A stretch of DNA of 64,000 bases from Brevibacillus_H sp041920465. GTDB lineage: Bacteria > Bacillota > Bacilli > Brevibacillales > Brevibacillaceae. A model generated the notes under the pieces. The model was not told the DNA's origin, did not search any database, and was given only the letters and a program-made list of their open reading frames with translations. The translations under genes and the position numbers were made by a program. The stretch lies in assembly GCA_041920465.1 (NCBI GenBank), contig JBHGXW010000017.1, positions 27,575 through 91,574 on the forward strand, read 5' to 3'. Positions 8,557 to 19,400 of the stretch are shown in pieces (within the stretch, counting starts at the first letter, position 1; each line of letters starts with the position of its first letter).

Positions 8557-8602
8557 GAAAACTCAATGGTACACGCTGGAAATGGATGGATGCTCATGGA
8601 CA

Positions 8603-9172
8603 TCATCCTCTCGCCGTTTCTTTTTTCGCATCTTTTCCCGATACTCCGCCGGAAACCAAAAAGGCCATCACATCGGCGCTGTCCGCATGCATGATTTCTA
8701 CCTGATCACGCGGAAAGATGAGCAGATTGCCTGCAAAGTTATAAGATTGCGGAAAATAGACAGCCACGTGGTCTTCCATCCCGTACGCTTCCAGCGAATC
8801 ACGTGTAATAAAACCGATCGCCTTGGCCGAGCCTTCCGGTGTGAGTTTGACCAGGACTGGCCGGTCGAAGCTTTTTTTCTCGCCGACAAAGGCACCGATC
8901 AAATCTTTGATTGATGTGTAGAGCAGCTTGATAAACGGCATATGGCCAAACAGTTTATCTATCAGTGAGAGAATTCCTCTGGTTAACACGTTGGAGGCAA
9001 GAAACCCGATAACCACGATACCCGCAATGGTCAAAACAAATCCTACGCCGGGTATCCCGATTCTTAACCAGCCGTCAACAGTGACAAATACCTTGTACAA
9101 CACATACAGGGTTACCGCCAGCGGTATGGTAAACAGCAATCCTTCAAAAAAATAGGTGGCAATCCGTTTCAC
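8603..9172 (-). CDS. DUF502 family membrane protein
   Basis: 189 residues. Two transmembrane helices (about residues 8-28 and 45-65) are followed by the DUF502 soluble domain (LYTSIKDLIGAFVG, FPQSYNFAGNLLIFP). The family's role is unknown. The start is GTG at 9172, with GGGAGG about 11 nt upstream. It sits alone between a convergent and a divergent gene. Confidence 0.85.
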   Translation of the reverse strand: MKRIATYFFEGLLFTIPLAVTLYVLYKVFVTVDGWLRIGIPGVGFVLTIAGIVVIGFLASNVLTRGILSLIDKLFGHMPFIKLLYTSIKDLIGAFVGEKKSFDRPVLVKLTPEGSAKAIGFITRDSLEAYGMEDHVAVYFPQSYNFAGNLLIFPRDQVEIMHADSADVMAFLVSGGVSGKDAKKETARG

Positions 9173-9349
9173 TTGATCTATTTCCTCCCTTGGCTACTTC
9201 TTTTTCCATTTTATCTTTTCCATTGACTGATGCAAGCATAACTGGTTCGTAAAGACGAAAGGCTGCTCTTATGCTATGATGAAAGAAACCTGCTCATATA
9301 TCATCATATAGAATAATGTAGCGGAAGGGTAAGGAGGACGAAAAATCAA

Positions 9350-10186
9350 ATGGTTACGACCAACCTCATTGTAACACCAGACTGGTTATATGCTCATCTT
9401 GATGATCCGCACGTTGCCGTGATTGATTGTCGATTCGTGCTGGGAAATCCCGATCAAGGCAGACTTGCCTATGAATCAGGGCATATTCCGGGTGCGCTGT
9501 ACATGGATTTGGAACGAGATCTTTCCGCACCGAAGCAAGAGCACGGCGGACGCCATCCGCTGCCATCCGTAGAGGCGATGACGAAGCTCTTCTCCCGGGC
9601 AGGCATTGATGAACAGGTAACCGTTGTGGCTTACGATGATCAGGACATGGCCATGGCAGCCAGGCTCTGGTGGATGCTGCGCTATCTCGGGCACGAAAAG
9701 GTTGTTGTGTTGGATGGGGGATTTGCCGGCTGGCAGAAAGCGGGTTACCCCTACATGTCAGAAGTGATTCCGCGTGACCCAAGAACTTTCACGCCGCGTG
9801 CGCAATCCCAGATGCTGGTTCAACTTGATGAGGTGCTCGCTCGTGATAAAGATACGGTCCTGATCGATTCCCGGGCGAAGGAACGCTACCTTGGCGAAGT
9901 GGAAACGATCGATCCCAAGGCGGGCCACATCCCGGGCGCCGTCAACTACTTCTTCAAGGAAAATCTGGCTGCCGACGGTACTCTTCTGCCTGCCTCCGCT
10001 TTGCAGGAGCGTTTCATCCGATTGAACCAAGCGCCGGAAGTAATCGTCTACTGCGGTTCAGGTGTGACTGCCTGCGTCAATCTGCTTGCCTTGCATCAGG
10101 CGGGGCGGACAGACGCCAAGCTGTATCTGGGCAGTTGGAGCGATTACTGCACGTATGATTTGCCTGTAGCCAAGAAAGAAGAATGA
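9350..10186 (+). CDS. Sulfurtransferase with two rhodanese domains
   Basis: 278 residues, cytoplasmic; transfers sulfane sulfur from thiosulfate or 3-mercaptopyruvate. The inactive N-terminal rhodanese domain (YESGHIPGALYMDLERDLS) is followed by the catalytic one (AGHIPGAVNYF). The active-site loop is CGSGVTA with the catalytic cysteine near residue 235. A loop of the CG[ST]GVTA type is commonly seen in 3-mercaptopyruvate sulfurtransferases, so the substrate remains open. AAGGAGG precedes the ATG. The stop overlaps the start of the DUF817 gene (ATGA). Confidence 0.9.
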   Translation: MVTTNLIVTPDWLYAHLDDPHVAVIDCRFVLGNPDQGRLAYESGHIPGALYMDLERDLSAPKQEHGGRHPLPSVEAMTKLFSRAGIDEQVTVVAYDDQDMAMAARLWWMLRYLGHEKVVVLDGGFAGWQKAGYPYMSEVIPRDPRTFTPRAQSQMLVQLDEVLARDKDTVLIDSRAKERYLGEVETIDPKAGHIPGAVNYFFKENLAADGTLLPASALQERFIRLNQAPEVIVYCGSGVTACVNLLALHQAGRTDAKLYLGSWSDYCTYDLPVAKKEE

Positions 10187-10977
10187 AGCGCTCCATCCTC
10201 TTTCTGCTTCACTTTGGTTACCAGCAGGCGCTATCTTGTATCTTTCCGGCCTTTATCTTCATTTTGCTGGGGATTTCGCATGTGATCATCATCCCCGGTT
10301 TGCCGCGGTATGACTTTTTGCTCTTGGCATGCCTCGCCATTCAGGCTTTGATGGTATGGACCAAGCTGGAAACGATTGACGAGTTGAAGGTGATCACACT
10401 GTTTCACCTGATCGGGTTAGCCCTGGAAATATTCAAGGTGCAAATGGGGTCATGGGCTTATCCGGAGGAAGCGTACACCAAGGTGTTGGGCGTCCCGTTG
10501 TACAGCGGTTTTATGTATGCAAGCGTCGCCAGCTATCTTTGCCAGGCATGGCGCAGACTTGACATTACTCTCACCGGTTGGCCGCATTACCTGATCACCG
10601 TGCCGCTTGGCGCATCCATCTACCTGAACTTTTTTCTCCATCACTTTTGGCTGGATGTCCGCTGGTATCTCACATTTCTTATCTTCGCCGGATTTTGGCG
10701 GACGCGGGTTTATTATCGTGTGAATCACCAGCAACACATGATGCCGTTGTGGCTGTCGTTTGTTTTCATTGGCTTTTTCATCTGGCTGGCGGAAAATATC
10801 GCTACCCTGCTCGGAGCCTGGCAGTACCCCAATCAACAGCACGGCTGGCATATGGTCAGTGTAAGCAAGATCAGTTCCTGGTTCCTGCTGGTCATCGTCA
10901 GCTTCATCATTGTGGTTCAGTTAAAGCACGTGAAAGAAAATCTAAAGACACAAGATCGCCCCCCTACCTTGCAATAG
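10183..10977 (+). CDS. DUF817 family integral membrane protein
   Basis: 264 residues with about seven to eight transmembrane helices. Family hallmarks seen are FKVQMGSWAYPE and WLAENIATLLGAWQYP, each with Trp/Tyr/Pro-rich loops. Function is unknown. The ATGA overlap with the sulfurtransferase implies translational coupling. A terminator overlaps its last codons. Confidence 0.88.
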   Translation: MKRSILFLLHFGYQQALSCIFPAFIFILLGISHVIIIPGLPRYDFLLLACLAIQALMVWTKLETIDELKVITLFHLIGLALEIFKVQMGSWAYPEEAYTKVLGVPLYSGFMYASVASYLCQAWRRLDITLTGWPHYLITVPLGASIYLNFFLHHFWLDVRWYLTFLIFAGFWRTRVYYRVNHQQHMMPLWLSFVFIGFFIWLAENIATLLGAWQYPNQQHGWHMVSVSKISSWFLLVIVSFIIVVQLKHVKENLKTQDRPPTLQ

Positions 10978-10990
10978 GGCGGGCGTTTTT
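10957..10990 (+). terminator. Rho-independent terminator overlapping the DUF817 stop codon
   Basis: GC-rich stem CGCCCCCCTA / TAGGGCGGGCG followed by TTTTTGTT. The TAG stop of the upstream gene lies inside the hairpin. Confidence 0.85.
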
Positions 10991-11027
10991 GTTGGTTCGG
11001 ATTTTTAGCCTAACGAATAGGCAATGT

Positions 11028-12632
11028 TTACACCGTTGCGGTTTTAAGCCCGAGAGAGCTTTCATAAAACTGAATGGAAGAGTATTTCTCTTGCGCCATG
11101 CGAAGCTGGTACTCGCTCTCGAACAGCATCACCAATCGGCCGTAGCGGTCCCGCACCGTTTGGCTGCGTTGGGCAAGCGTATCGAGAGTTGCCTTATCGC
11201 CGTCAATCCATCGGGCGATCTGGTACGGCATGCGCTGCAGCGTGATGTCGACACCATACTCGGCTTTCAAGCGGTACTCCAATACCTCGAACTGAAGAAT
11301 ACCTACAACTCCCAAGATCAATTCATCCAGCGGATAGGTGCGGAACAATTGTACTGTACCTTCTTCCGTCAGCTGCATGATTCCTTTTTGGAACTGCTTG
11401 TGCTTCATCGCGTCTTTTACCGTTACCTTGGAGAAAAACTCCGGCGAGAAGTGCGGCATCTCTTCAAACTCGAACGGCTCTCCCAGACAAAGCGTGTCGC
11501 CGATTTGGAAAATCCCCGGATCGTACAGCCCGATTACGTCGCCGGCAAATGACTCCTCGACGATGGCCCTGTCCTGCGCCATAAACTGCATCGGCTGAGC
11601 CAGCTTAATCTCTTTGTTGAGGCGTACGTGTTTGACAGACATTCCGCGTTCGAAACGGCCGGAGCAGACACGCAGGAAAGCCACACGGTCGCGGTGCGCC
11701 GGGTTCATGTTGGCTTGAATCTTGAAGATGAATCCGGAGAACGGACGGGAATACGGATCGATCAGGCCGATGCTGCTCTTCTTCGGTGACGGCGGCGGTG
11801 CCATGGTCAGGAAGTTGTCGAGGAAGGTTTGTACCCCGAAGTTGTTGATCGCGCTGCCGAAAAATACGGGAGTAAGCTCCCCTTTGGCAATCAGTTCCGG
11901 ATTGAACTCGTCACCGGCAACATCCAACAAGGACACCTCGTCCTGCAATTGCTGCCACAGCTCCTGGCCTACGCGCTCCCCAATCAGCGGGTCATCGGCG
12001 CCGGTTACTTCGACGAACTTGATCTCTTTGTGGTCGCTTCCTTCTTCATACAGCTCCACCCGTGATTTATGGCGGTCGTATACTCCGCAGAAATGGCTGC
12101 CCATGCCGATTGGCCAGTTCATCGGGTAGGAACGGATGCCAAGCACGTTTTCAATCTCTTCCAAGAGCGCGAAAGTCTCCTTGCCGTGGCGGTCCAATTT
12201 GTTGACAAAGGTAAAGATTGGAATCCCGCGCATCCGGCATACTTTGAACAGCTTAATGGTTTGCGCCTCTACCCCTTTGGCCACGTCGATTATCATCACC
12301 GCGGCATCGGCTGCCGTCAGTGTACGGTACGTGTCTTCACTGAAATCCTCGTGACCCGGTGTATCCAGGATATTAATATGGTGACCGTTATAAATAAAAT
12401 CCATGGCACTTGAGGTAACGGAAATTCCGCGCTTTTTCTCGATTTCCATCCAGTCGGAAGTGGCGTGTTTGGAATTTTTGCGTCCTTTAACCATTCCCGC
12501 TTCACGAATGGCTCCGCCGAAGTAGAGAAGCTTTTCCGTCATGGTCGTTTTGCCCGCGTCCGGGTGGGAAATGATAGCGAATGTGCGGCGTTTCGCAATT
12601 TCTTTTTCCCATTGAGGATTTGTTTGACTCAT
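11028..12632 (-). CDS. prfC: Peptide chain release factor 3
   Basis: 534-residue translational GTPase that recycles RF1/RF2 from the ribosome after termination. All G motifs are visible: SHPDAGKTT (residues 22-30), the switch region with EIEKKRGISVTSS, DTPGHEDF and NKLD. The domain II and III signatures (QANMNPAHRDRVAFLR, GVVGILQFEVLEYRL) are typical of RF3 rather than EF-G. GGAGAA precedes the ATG. It is a single gene with no obvious partner. Confidence 0.96.
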   Translation of the reverse strand: MSQTNPQWEKEIAKRRTFAIISHPDAGKTTMTEKLLYFGGAIREAGMVKGRKNSKHATSDWMEIEKKRGISVTSSAMDFIYNGHHINILDTPGHEDFSEDTYRTLTAADAAVMIIDVAKGVEAQTIKLFKVCRMRGIPIFTFVNKLDRHGKETFALLEEIENVLGIRSYPMNWPIGMGSHFCGVYDRHKSRVELYEEGSDHKEIKFVEVTGADDPLIGERVGQELWQQLQDEVSLLDVAGDEFNPELIAKGELTPVFFGSAINNFGVQTFLDNFLTMAPPPSPKKSSIGLIDPYSRPFSGFIFKIQANMNPAHRDRVAFLRVCSGRFERGMSVKHVRLNKEIKLAQPMQFMAQDRAIVEESFAGDVIGLYDPGIFQIGDTLCLGEPFEFEEMPHFSPEFFSKVTVKDAMKHKQFQKGIMQLTEEGTVQLFRTYPLDELILGVVGILQFEVLEYRLKAEYGVDITLQRMPYQIARWIDGDKATLDTLAQRSQTVRDRYGRLVMLFESEYQLRMAQEKYSSIQFYESSLGLKTATV

Positions 12633-12769
12633 ATCAATTCTCCTATGATGGTAGTCTCATAATGATTCATCAGTACGATTATACAGAGATTCACGTGCGG
12701 ACGAAAGCAGAAACAGCTATAATCATTTTAAGTAAAAAAATTTTGATTAAAAATTGAAGGAGGCATCTG

Positions 12770-14290
12770 ATGACGACCTCAGCAGCAGAAAAACAGATTG
12801 AACGGTTTCGTTCACTTGTCAAAAGAATCACCAGCTACAACCAAGCCTTGGCCGTACTTCATTGGGACATGCGGACACAAGCGCCGCGCAAAGGATTGGA
12901 TGCCCGCTCCGATGTGATCGGTGCGCTTTCCGGCGACGTGTTCAAATTGTCTACCTCCAGGGAAATGGAAGAGTATTTGGCAGCGCTAAGCGAGCCTGGT
13001 ACATACGCAACACTTGATCCGATTACCGCGGCAACCGTGCGGGAGTGCAAGAAAGAGTTTGAGCGCAGCAAGAAGCTCCCGGTAGAAAAGTATCAAGAGT
13101 TCGTCGTTCTGACCACCCAGGCAGAAACCGTCTGGGAAGACGCCCGCAAACACAACGACTTCGCCAGCTTCCGCCCGTATCTGGAGAAAATCGTGAAGCT
13201 GCAGTTGGAATTCATCGACTACTGGGGCCACAACGGCATCAAGTACGATACTCTGCTTGACTTGTACGAACCGGGCATGACCACGGCACAATTGGACCAG
13301 ATGTTCTCGGTGCTGCGCGAAAAAACCGTTCCGCTCGTAGCCGCCATTGCCGAGTCTCCCAACAAACCGGACACCAGCTTCCTGACCAAACACTTCCCAA
13401 TTCCCGACCAGGATGCCTTCAGCCGCTTTGTCCTGGAGCGAATCGGCTATGATTTCCAAGCCGGACGTTTGGACAAAAGCGCCCATCCGTTCGCAACCAG
13501 CTTTGCTCCGGGTGATGTCCGGATCACTACCCGTTTTGATCCGAACGATTTCCGTGTCGCCTTGTGGAGCTGCATTCACGAAGCGGGTCACGCGATTTAT
13601 GAACAAAATATTTCCGGCGACCTGTTCGGCACTCCGCTGTGTGACGGTACATCGATGGGTATCCACGAATCCCAATCCCGCTTCTGGGAAAACATGGTGG
13701 GAAGAAGCCTTTCGTTCTGGAAACACTTCTATCCCGATTTGCTCAAAGCATTCCCTGCCCAGTTTGAAGGGGTAAGCGCCGTTCAATTCTGGCGTGCCGT
13801 AAACGAAATGACGCCTTCGCTGATTCGCGTCGAAGCGGATGAACTCACCTACAACCTGCACATCATGATCCGCTACGAGATTGAAAAAAGCCTGATCAAC
13901 CAGACGATGGAAGTGGCCGATTTGCCAACCATCTGGAACGAAAAAATGAAAGAATACCTTGGAATCGTGCCTCCTAACGACGCGGATGGCGTATTGCAGG
14001 ATGTTCATTGGGCAGGCGGAAGCTTCGGTTACTTCCCAACCTATTCACTGGGCAACGTCTATGCCGCCCAATTCGCCCATACCATGCGCAAAGAACTGAC
14101 CAATTACGACGAGCTGATCGAGTCCGGCGACTTCGCCCCCATCCGCGGCTGGCTGAAAGATAAAATTCACCAGTACGGCAAAATGAAGTCACCCGGCGAA
14201 CTCGTTCAAGAAGTAACGGGCGAATCAGTAAATGCCACCTATCTGGTCAACTACCTGGAGCAAAAGGCGAAAGAGGTATATCAGCTGTAA
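12770..14290 (+). CDS. M32 family carboxypeptidase (Taq/YpwA-like)
   Basis: 506-residue cytoplasmic zinc metallocarboxypeptidase that removes C-terminal residues from peptides. The zinc motif HEAGH lies near residue 267, within CIHEAGHAIYEQ. Other family signatures are the DVRITTRFD segment before it and GIHESQSRFWENMVGRS after it, which provides the third zinc ligand. AAGGAGG lies 6 nt before the ATG. It is monocistronic with a strong terminator. Confidence 0.95.
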   Translation: MTTSAAEKQIERFRSLVKRITSYNQALAVLHWDMRTQAPRKGLDARSDVIGALSGDVFKLSTSREMEEYLAALSEPGTYATLDPITAATVRECKKEFERSKKLPVEKYQEFVVLTTQAETVWEDARKHNDFASFRPYLEKIVKLQLEFIDYWGHNGIKYDTLLDLYEPGMTTAQLDQMFSVLREKTVPLVAAIAESPNKPDTSFLTKHFPIPDQDAFSRFVLERIGYDFQAGRLDKSAHPFATSFAPGDVRITTRFDPNDFRVALWSCIHEAGHAIYEQNISGDLFGTPLCDGTSMGIHESQSRFWENMVGRSLSFWKHFYPDLLKAFPAQFEGVSAVQFWRAVNEMTPSLIRVEADELTYNLHIMIRYEIEKSLINQTMEVADLPTIWNEKMKEYLGIVPPNDADGVLQDVHWAGGSFGYFPTYSLGNVYAAQFAHTMRKELTNYDELIESGDFAPIRGWLKDKIHQYGKMKSPGELVQEVTGESVNATYLVNYLEQKAKEVYQL

Positions 14291-14297
14291 AGCCCAA

Positions 14298-14345
14298 AAA
14301 AAGGCCGCATCCTTTTCATGAAGGATACGGCCTTTCGCTTTTTCA
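14298..14345 (+). terminator. Rho-independent terminator of the M32 carboxypeptidase gene
   Basis: Stem AAAGGCCGCATCCTT / AAGGATACGGCCTTT with a 6-nt loop, followed by CGCTTTTTC. An A run precedes it, so it may also terminate the microprotein gene on the other strand. Confidence 0.88.
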
Positions 14346-14354
14346 AATGCTCAA

Positions 14355-14435
14355 TTAGTTTTCTGTACCGACGATCACAAGAAGGATGAACAGAACTAAC
14401 ACCAGCACAAATTCATCGTTGAATATGTTTGACAC
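14355..14435 (-). CDS. YjcZ-type spore membrane microprotein, 26 residues
   Basis: Single hydrophobic helix with the motif FVLVLVLFILLVIVG and a short polar tail GTEN. This is the pattern of the YjcZ/SscA family of very small sporulation proteins. The GTG start at 14435 has a strong AAAGGAGGG site 6 nt upstream. The second copy at 20360 shares the VLVLFILLVIVG core. Spore location is inferred from the family. Confidence 0.72.
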   Translation of the reverse strand: MSNIFNDEFVLVLVLFILLVIVGTEN

Positions 14436-14509
14436 AAGCTTTCCCTCCTTTACTTTTGTTACGCTTGCATTCTATTCAAGGAGGCATAGTCTTTGTGTTA
14501 GAGGTTCAC

Positions 14510-16417
14510 CTAATTTACCCTGATTTGATGCAGTTGTCCTGTCCGCAGATAACCTGCCTGACCCGACTCAGCAGCGCCGGACAGGGATTTTTGCTTGATA
14601 AAGCGGGTTAGCTCTACCGTCATTTGGTAATAATGGAACGGCGTGATCAAGTAAATGCCGCGGAAGTAGCGCATCGCCACATCCAACAGTTCTTTGGCCA
14701 TGGTGACGCCTTCTTCTCTGGCTGCTTCCCCTTGCACATGCTTCATCCGCTCCAGTGCCATCGGGGAAAGCTTGATTCCCGGCACCTCGTTGTGCAGGAA
14801 TTCAGCATTTCTTGAGCTGGTCAACGGCATGATCCCGATAAAAATCGGCACTTGTATATGCCTGGTTTTCTCATAGATCAACTCGATCGTCTCGGCATCA
14901 TAGACCGGCTGGGTCATGATATAATCGGCTCCCGCTTCCACTTTGCGCTCCAGCCGCTGCACGGCGGCATCAATGTGGCGCACGTGCGGATTAAATGCGG
15001 CCCCCACGATGAATTGAGCTTTTTGCTTCAGCGGCCTGCCCGAAAACGAATAGCCTTCGTTCAGCTGCTTAATCATGCGGATCAGTTCAAACGATGTGAC
15101 GTCAAAGACGGAACTGGCACCTGGCAAATCACCGAAACGGGATGGGTCACCGGTTATCACCAATACCTGATCGATCCCCAGCGCATGCAGGCCCATCAAG
15201 TGCGACTGCTGCCCAATCAGATTGCGGTCACGGCATGCGATATGCACCAACGGTTCGATGCCAAACTGATTTTTCATGATCGCTCCGAGCGCCATATTGC
15301 TCATTCTGACGTTGGCCAGGGAATTGTCCGCCATCGTAATTGCATCTGCTCCCGCCTGATGCAGTTCACAGCAGCCGGTCAAAAACTCCGTCACGTCCAA
15401 ATCCTTGGGAGTGTCAAATTCAACAATAATCGTATGACGTTCTTCCACTTTCTCGACAATACTTGGCTTTTGGCGCGGCGACACCCGGTACATGGAAGCT
15501 GTGCCCGCTTCATCCTGCAAGAGCGGATTGACGCGCTCTACGGGAGCCAAGCCTTCCAACGCCCGTGCGATCGCTTCAATATGCTTGGGCGTCGTACCAC
15601 AGCAGCCGCCGATCAACCGCGCTCCCTGGTCGCGCAGTCTAAGCGCACTCTCACCGAAATACTCCGGCGAAGATTTGTAGGCATACTCCCCGTCAGCAAG
15701 TCCCAGGCGCCCCGCGTTGGCGAAGACGGAAATTGCGGAATCTTCGGGAACAACCGCCTTTTCCAAAGAGCGAAGCATTTCAGCGGGGCCCAGCCTGCAG
15801 TTCAAGCCGATTATGTCCGCCCCTGCCTGATGAAGCTCGCGGAATGCCTCCGTCAAGGTGTAGCCGTCACGCGTTCTGCCCACTTCCAATGTGGCGAGTT
15901 GAGCGATAATCGGCTGATCGCTCAAGGAACGAACCACCTCAACGGCAAGCAAAAGCTCTTCCAAATCGAGAAACGTCTCCAGCATGATGCCGTCTACTCC
16001 CGCATGCAACAGCGCAACAGCCTGCTCTTCAAACTGGTCACGGTACCCTTCCATCAGGCGATTGCGTACGCGGCCCGCCGTAATGGAGCCCATGCTGCCG
16101 ACGATATACGCATCGTCCGGCAGCGCTTCTTTGGATAACGAGACGGCGGCCCGGTTAATCCGGGATACTTTATTTTCCAGGCCATAGCGGGCTAAACTCT
16201 CCCGATTGGCTCCGAACGTATTGGTTTCAAACAAGCGGGCACCCGCCTGATAGTAAGCGCGATGTACCTCCTGAACCAGCTTGGGATTGGTCAAGCAAAG
16301 CTCTTCATAACAGACGCCGACCGGCACACCCAACTGATAGAGCTGGGTTGCCATCGCTCCGTCGCCAATCAAGAGGTTTGTTTTGAGATACTCACGCAAA
16401 TTTGTTTTTTTCGTCAT
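14510..16417 (-). CDS. yitJ: Bifunctional homocysteine S-methyltransferase / methylenetetrahydrofolate reductase (YitJ-like)
   Basis: 635 residues in two domains. Residues 1-300 form a homocysteine-binding TIM barrel with zinc ligands Cys207 (LNCRLGP), Cys272 and Cys273 (GGCCGTT). Residues about 325-620 are a MetF-like flavin barrel (VITGDPSRFGDLPG, DYIMTQPVYDAE) that reduces methylene-THF to methyl-THF. It probably supplies methyl-THF to MetH, encoded 27 nt upstream in the same SAM-riboswitch operon. AAGGAG precedes the ATG. Which methyl donor its own transferase domain uses is not certain. Confidence 0.92.
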   Translation of the reverse strand: MTKKTNLREYLKTNLLIGDGAMATQLYQLGVPVGVCYEELCLTNPKLVQEVHRAYYQAGARLFETNTFGANRESLARYGLENKVSRINRAAVSLSKEALPDDAYIVGSMGSITAGRVRNRLMEGYRDQFEEQAVALLHAGVDGIMLETFLDLEELLLAVEVVRSLSDQPIIAQLATLEVGRTRDGYTLTEAFRELHQAGADIIGLNCRLGPAEMLRSLEKAVVPEDSAISVFANAGRLGLADGEYAYKSSPEYFGESALRLRDQGARLIGGCCGTTPKHIEAIARALEGLAPVERVNPLLQDEAGTASMYRVSPRQKPSIVEKVEERHTIIVEFDTPKDLDVTEFLTGCCELHQAGADAITMADNSLANVRMSNMALGAIMKNQFGIEPLVHIACRDRNLIGQQSHLMGLHALGIDQVLVITGDPSRFGDLPGASSVFDVTSFELIRMIKQLNEGYSFSGRPLKQKAQFIVGAAFNPHVRHIDAAVQRLERKVEAGADYIMTQPVYDAETIELIYEKTRHIQVPIFIGIMPLTSSRNAEFLHNEVPGIKLSPMALERMKHVQGEAAREEGVTMAKELLDVAMRYFRGIYLITPFHYYQMTVELTRFIKQKSLSGAAESGQAGYLRTGQLHQIRVN

Positions 16418-16444
16418 GGCCTACCACTCCTTCCCAAAAGGGTC

Positions 16445-19400
16445 TTACTCATCGGCATCGGCGGCCGAGACGGCATTGAAATAACGGGCTTCCGGATGTG
16501 CGAAAACAACGGCTGACACGGATGCTTCCGGGTCCATCATAAACCCGTCGGTCAACTGTATCCCGATTTCCTCCGGGCGCAGCAGACGGAACAGTTTTTC
16601 CTGATCCTCCAGATTCGGGCAGGCCGGATAGCCGAACGAGACGCGGATTCCCTGGTATCTTGCGCCAAAACGCTCCAGCATGGTCATATCGGCAGGGTCC
16701 GGAAAGCCCCATATATCGCGCATCACGTGATGAAGCCGTTCGGCAAATGCTTCCGCCAACTCCAGGGCGACTGCTTGCAGTACGTGAGACTTCAGGTAAT
16801 CGCCCCGCTCTTTCCATTGCTCCGCTTTTTCACGGATTCCCTTGCCTGCCGTGACGGTTAGGAAGCCGATGTGGTCCATTTCGCCGCTCTCGACGGGACG
16901 CAAGAAGTCGGACAGACAGAGATACGGCGCTTGCGTTTGGCGCGGAAAGGAGAACCGCTCCAGTACCTTGGTTAAATCAGCGGGATCGTACACCAAGATG
17001 TCGTTTCCGTCTGCTTGTGCCGGATAGAATTGATACAAACCATGGGCTTCGATCAAATTCTCTTCTCTTGCTTCCTTGAGCAGCTCTTCCACAAGGCCGT
17101 ACAGTTCCAGCACTTTTGGATCTTTATCGGCCAAAAGCTTATCTACGTTCCCTTTTACTCCAAGGTGTTTGCCAAGCAGCATCCGCAGATTCAGATATGG
17201 CTGCAGATGGGAAATCGGATAATGTTTCAGCACATGGCGATCCAAGTCAGGGGGAATAAACAAAGGAGCTTGGCGATTAATCTCGGAGCGGATTAAGCCT
17301 GTGCCTGGCCGCGATTCTTTGCTTCCTTGATCCGCCGCGGCTTTCACTCCCTGTTTCTCCTCTTGAAGAGCCTTCACAAGCTGCTCTACCTCTTCCGGCT
17401 TTTGCAGTTTGTTGGCCAGTTCCAATCCGTCCATCGCGTCCTTGGCGTAGAGCACGATCCCGTCATATTCGGGGGCGATACGCGTTGCGGTGAACTTGCG
17501 GGTCAAGGCCGCACCCCCGACGAGAATGGGGACATTAATCCCTGCCGCCCGCAAATCTTGCGCTGTTACCACCATCTGCTGGGCTGACTTGACCAGAAGT
17601 CCCGACAAACCGATGGCATCCGGTTGCTCCTTGCGGCAAGCTTCAATGAGCTGTTCAGGCGGCACTTTGATCCCCAGGTTGACGATTTCGTAGCCGTTGT
17701 TCCCAAGGATGATTTCCACCAGGTTTTTGCCGATGTCATGGACATCTCCCTTCACCGTCGCCAAAATAATCTTGCCCTTGGTCGAGCTCTCCGTCTTTTC
17801 CATGAACGGTTCGAGATAGGCAACCGCTGCTTTCATTACCTCGGCGCTTTGAAGCACTTCCGCCACGATTAACTGGTTGGCGTTGAACAGACGGCCAACC
17901 TCTTCCATCCCTGCCATCAGCGGCCCGTTGATAATTTCCAGCGGCTTGTAGCGATTCAAAGCCTCCGCCAAATCAGGGATCAGACCGTCTTTGGAACCGT
18001 CAATCACGTATTGCGCCAAGCGTTCTTCCAGCGTTAAGGTAGATACTTCTTTGGCATTTGTCACTTTTTTCTGACGATAAAATTCGGTAAACTCCGCCAG
18101 TGTCGCGTCGTTCGTCTCAAACAAAAGCGCTTCCGCCAATCTGCGCTCTTCTTCCGGAATGGAGGCATAGCGCTCCAGCTTTTCCGAGTTGACGATGGCG
18201 TAATCCAATCCTGCCAACGTGGTATGGTACAAAAAGACCGAGTTCAGCACTTCCCGCCCTGCAGCAGGCAGCCCGAACGAGATGTTGCTGATGCCAAGCG
18301 TCGTTTTGCATGCCGGGTACGCTTCTTTGATCAGGCGAATCCCTTCCACAGTCTCGCGGGCCGAACCGATATACTGTTCATCACCCGTGCCGACAGGAAA
18401 GACGAGCGGGTCGAAGATAATATCTTCCGGTTTCACCCTGTATTGGTTCACCAAAAGGTCGTAAGAACGTCTGGCAATTTCCAGCTTGCGTTCGCGGGTT
18501 ATGGCCATGCCTTCTTCATCAATCGTTCCCACTACGACCGCCGCCCCGTATTTGTGAATGAGCGGCACGACCTGCTCAAAGCGCTCCAATCCGTCCTCCA
18601 GATTGATCGAGTTAAGGATCGCTTTGCCTTGCGAATAGGTAAGTCCAAGCTCCATCACCTTGGGGTCGGTGGAGTCAATCATCAGCGGTGCCTTTACTTT
18701 TTTGGTGACATACTGCAAGAACTGCTTCATGTCGTTGTACTCATCGCGGTCAGGATCGGCCAGGCAGATGTCAATCACTTGCGCCCCTTTGCGCACCTGT
18801 GCGCGGGCGATATCAGATGCTTCTTCGTACTGTCCGCTTGTAATCAAATCACGGAACTTCTTGGAGCCGATTACATTGGTTCGCTCCCCGATCAACAGCG
18901 GGCGGTTATCTTCTTCCACATAAACCGGGTCAATCCCGGAAACGGCACTCACCTTGCGACCGGTTGTTTGCCGCGGCTTGTAATTTTTCAAGGTCTCAGC
19001 CAGCGCTCGGACATGGTCCGGCGTTGTTCCGCAGCAGCCACCGGCGATATTGATCCAGCCCTGCTCGGCAAATCCTGCCATTTTGGCTGCCAGAGACTCA
19101 GGCGACTCATGATAATGACCGTTCTCATCTGGCAGCCCGGCATTGGGATAACAGCTAATTTGACAGGAAGCCAGCTCGGACAGCGTACGGATGTGGTCGC
19201 GCATGAACTCCGGTCCGGTAGCACAGTTGAGACCGACCGAGACCGGTTTTAAATGCTCGATGGAAATGTAAAATGCCTCAATATTCTGACCGGCAAGGGT
19301 AGTGCCCATCGGTTCAATCGTTCCGGAGATCATCACCGGAAGTTCGATGTTCAGTTCCTGGAAAGCTTGACGGATACCGATTCCACCCGCTTTGACATTC

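Noticed and set aside
12986..14008. 340-residue frame on the minus strand
   Set aside because: Antisense to the M32 carboxypeptidase; no family features.
14852..16138. 428-residue frame on the plus strand
   Set aside because: Antisense to the YitJ-like gene, whose motifs and ribosome site are clear.
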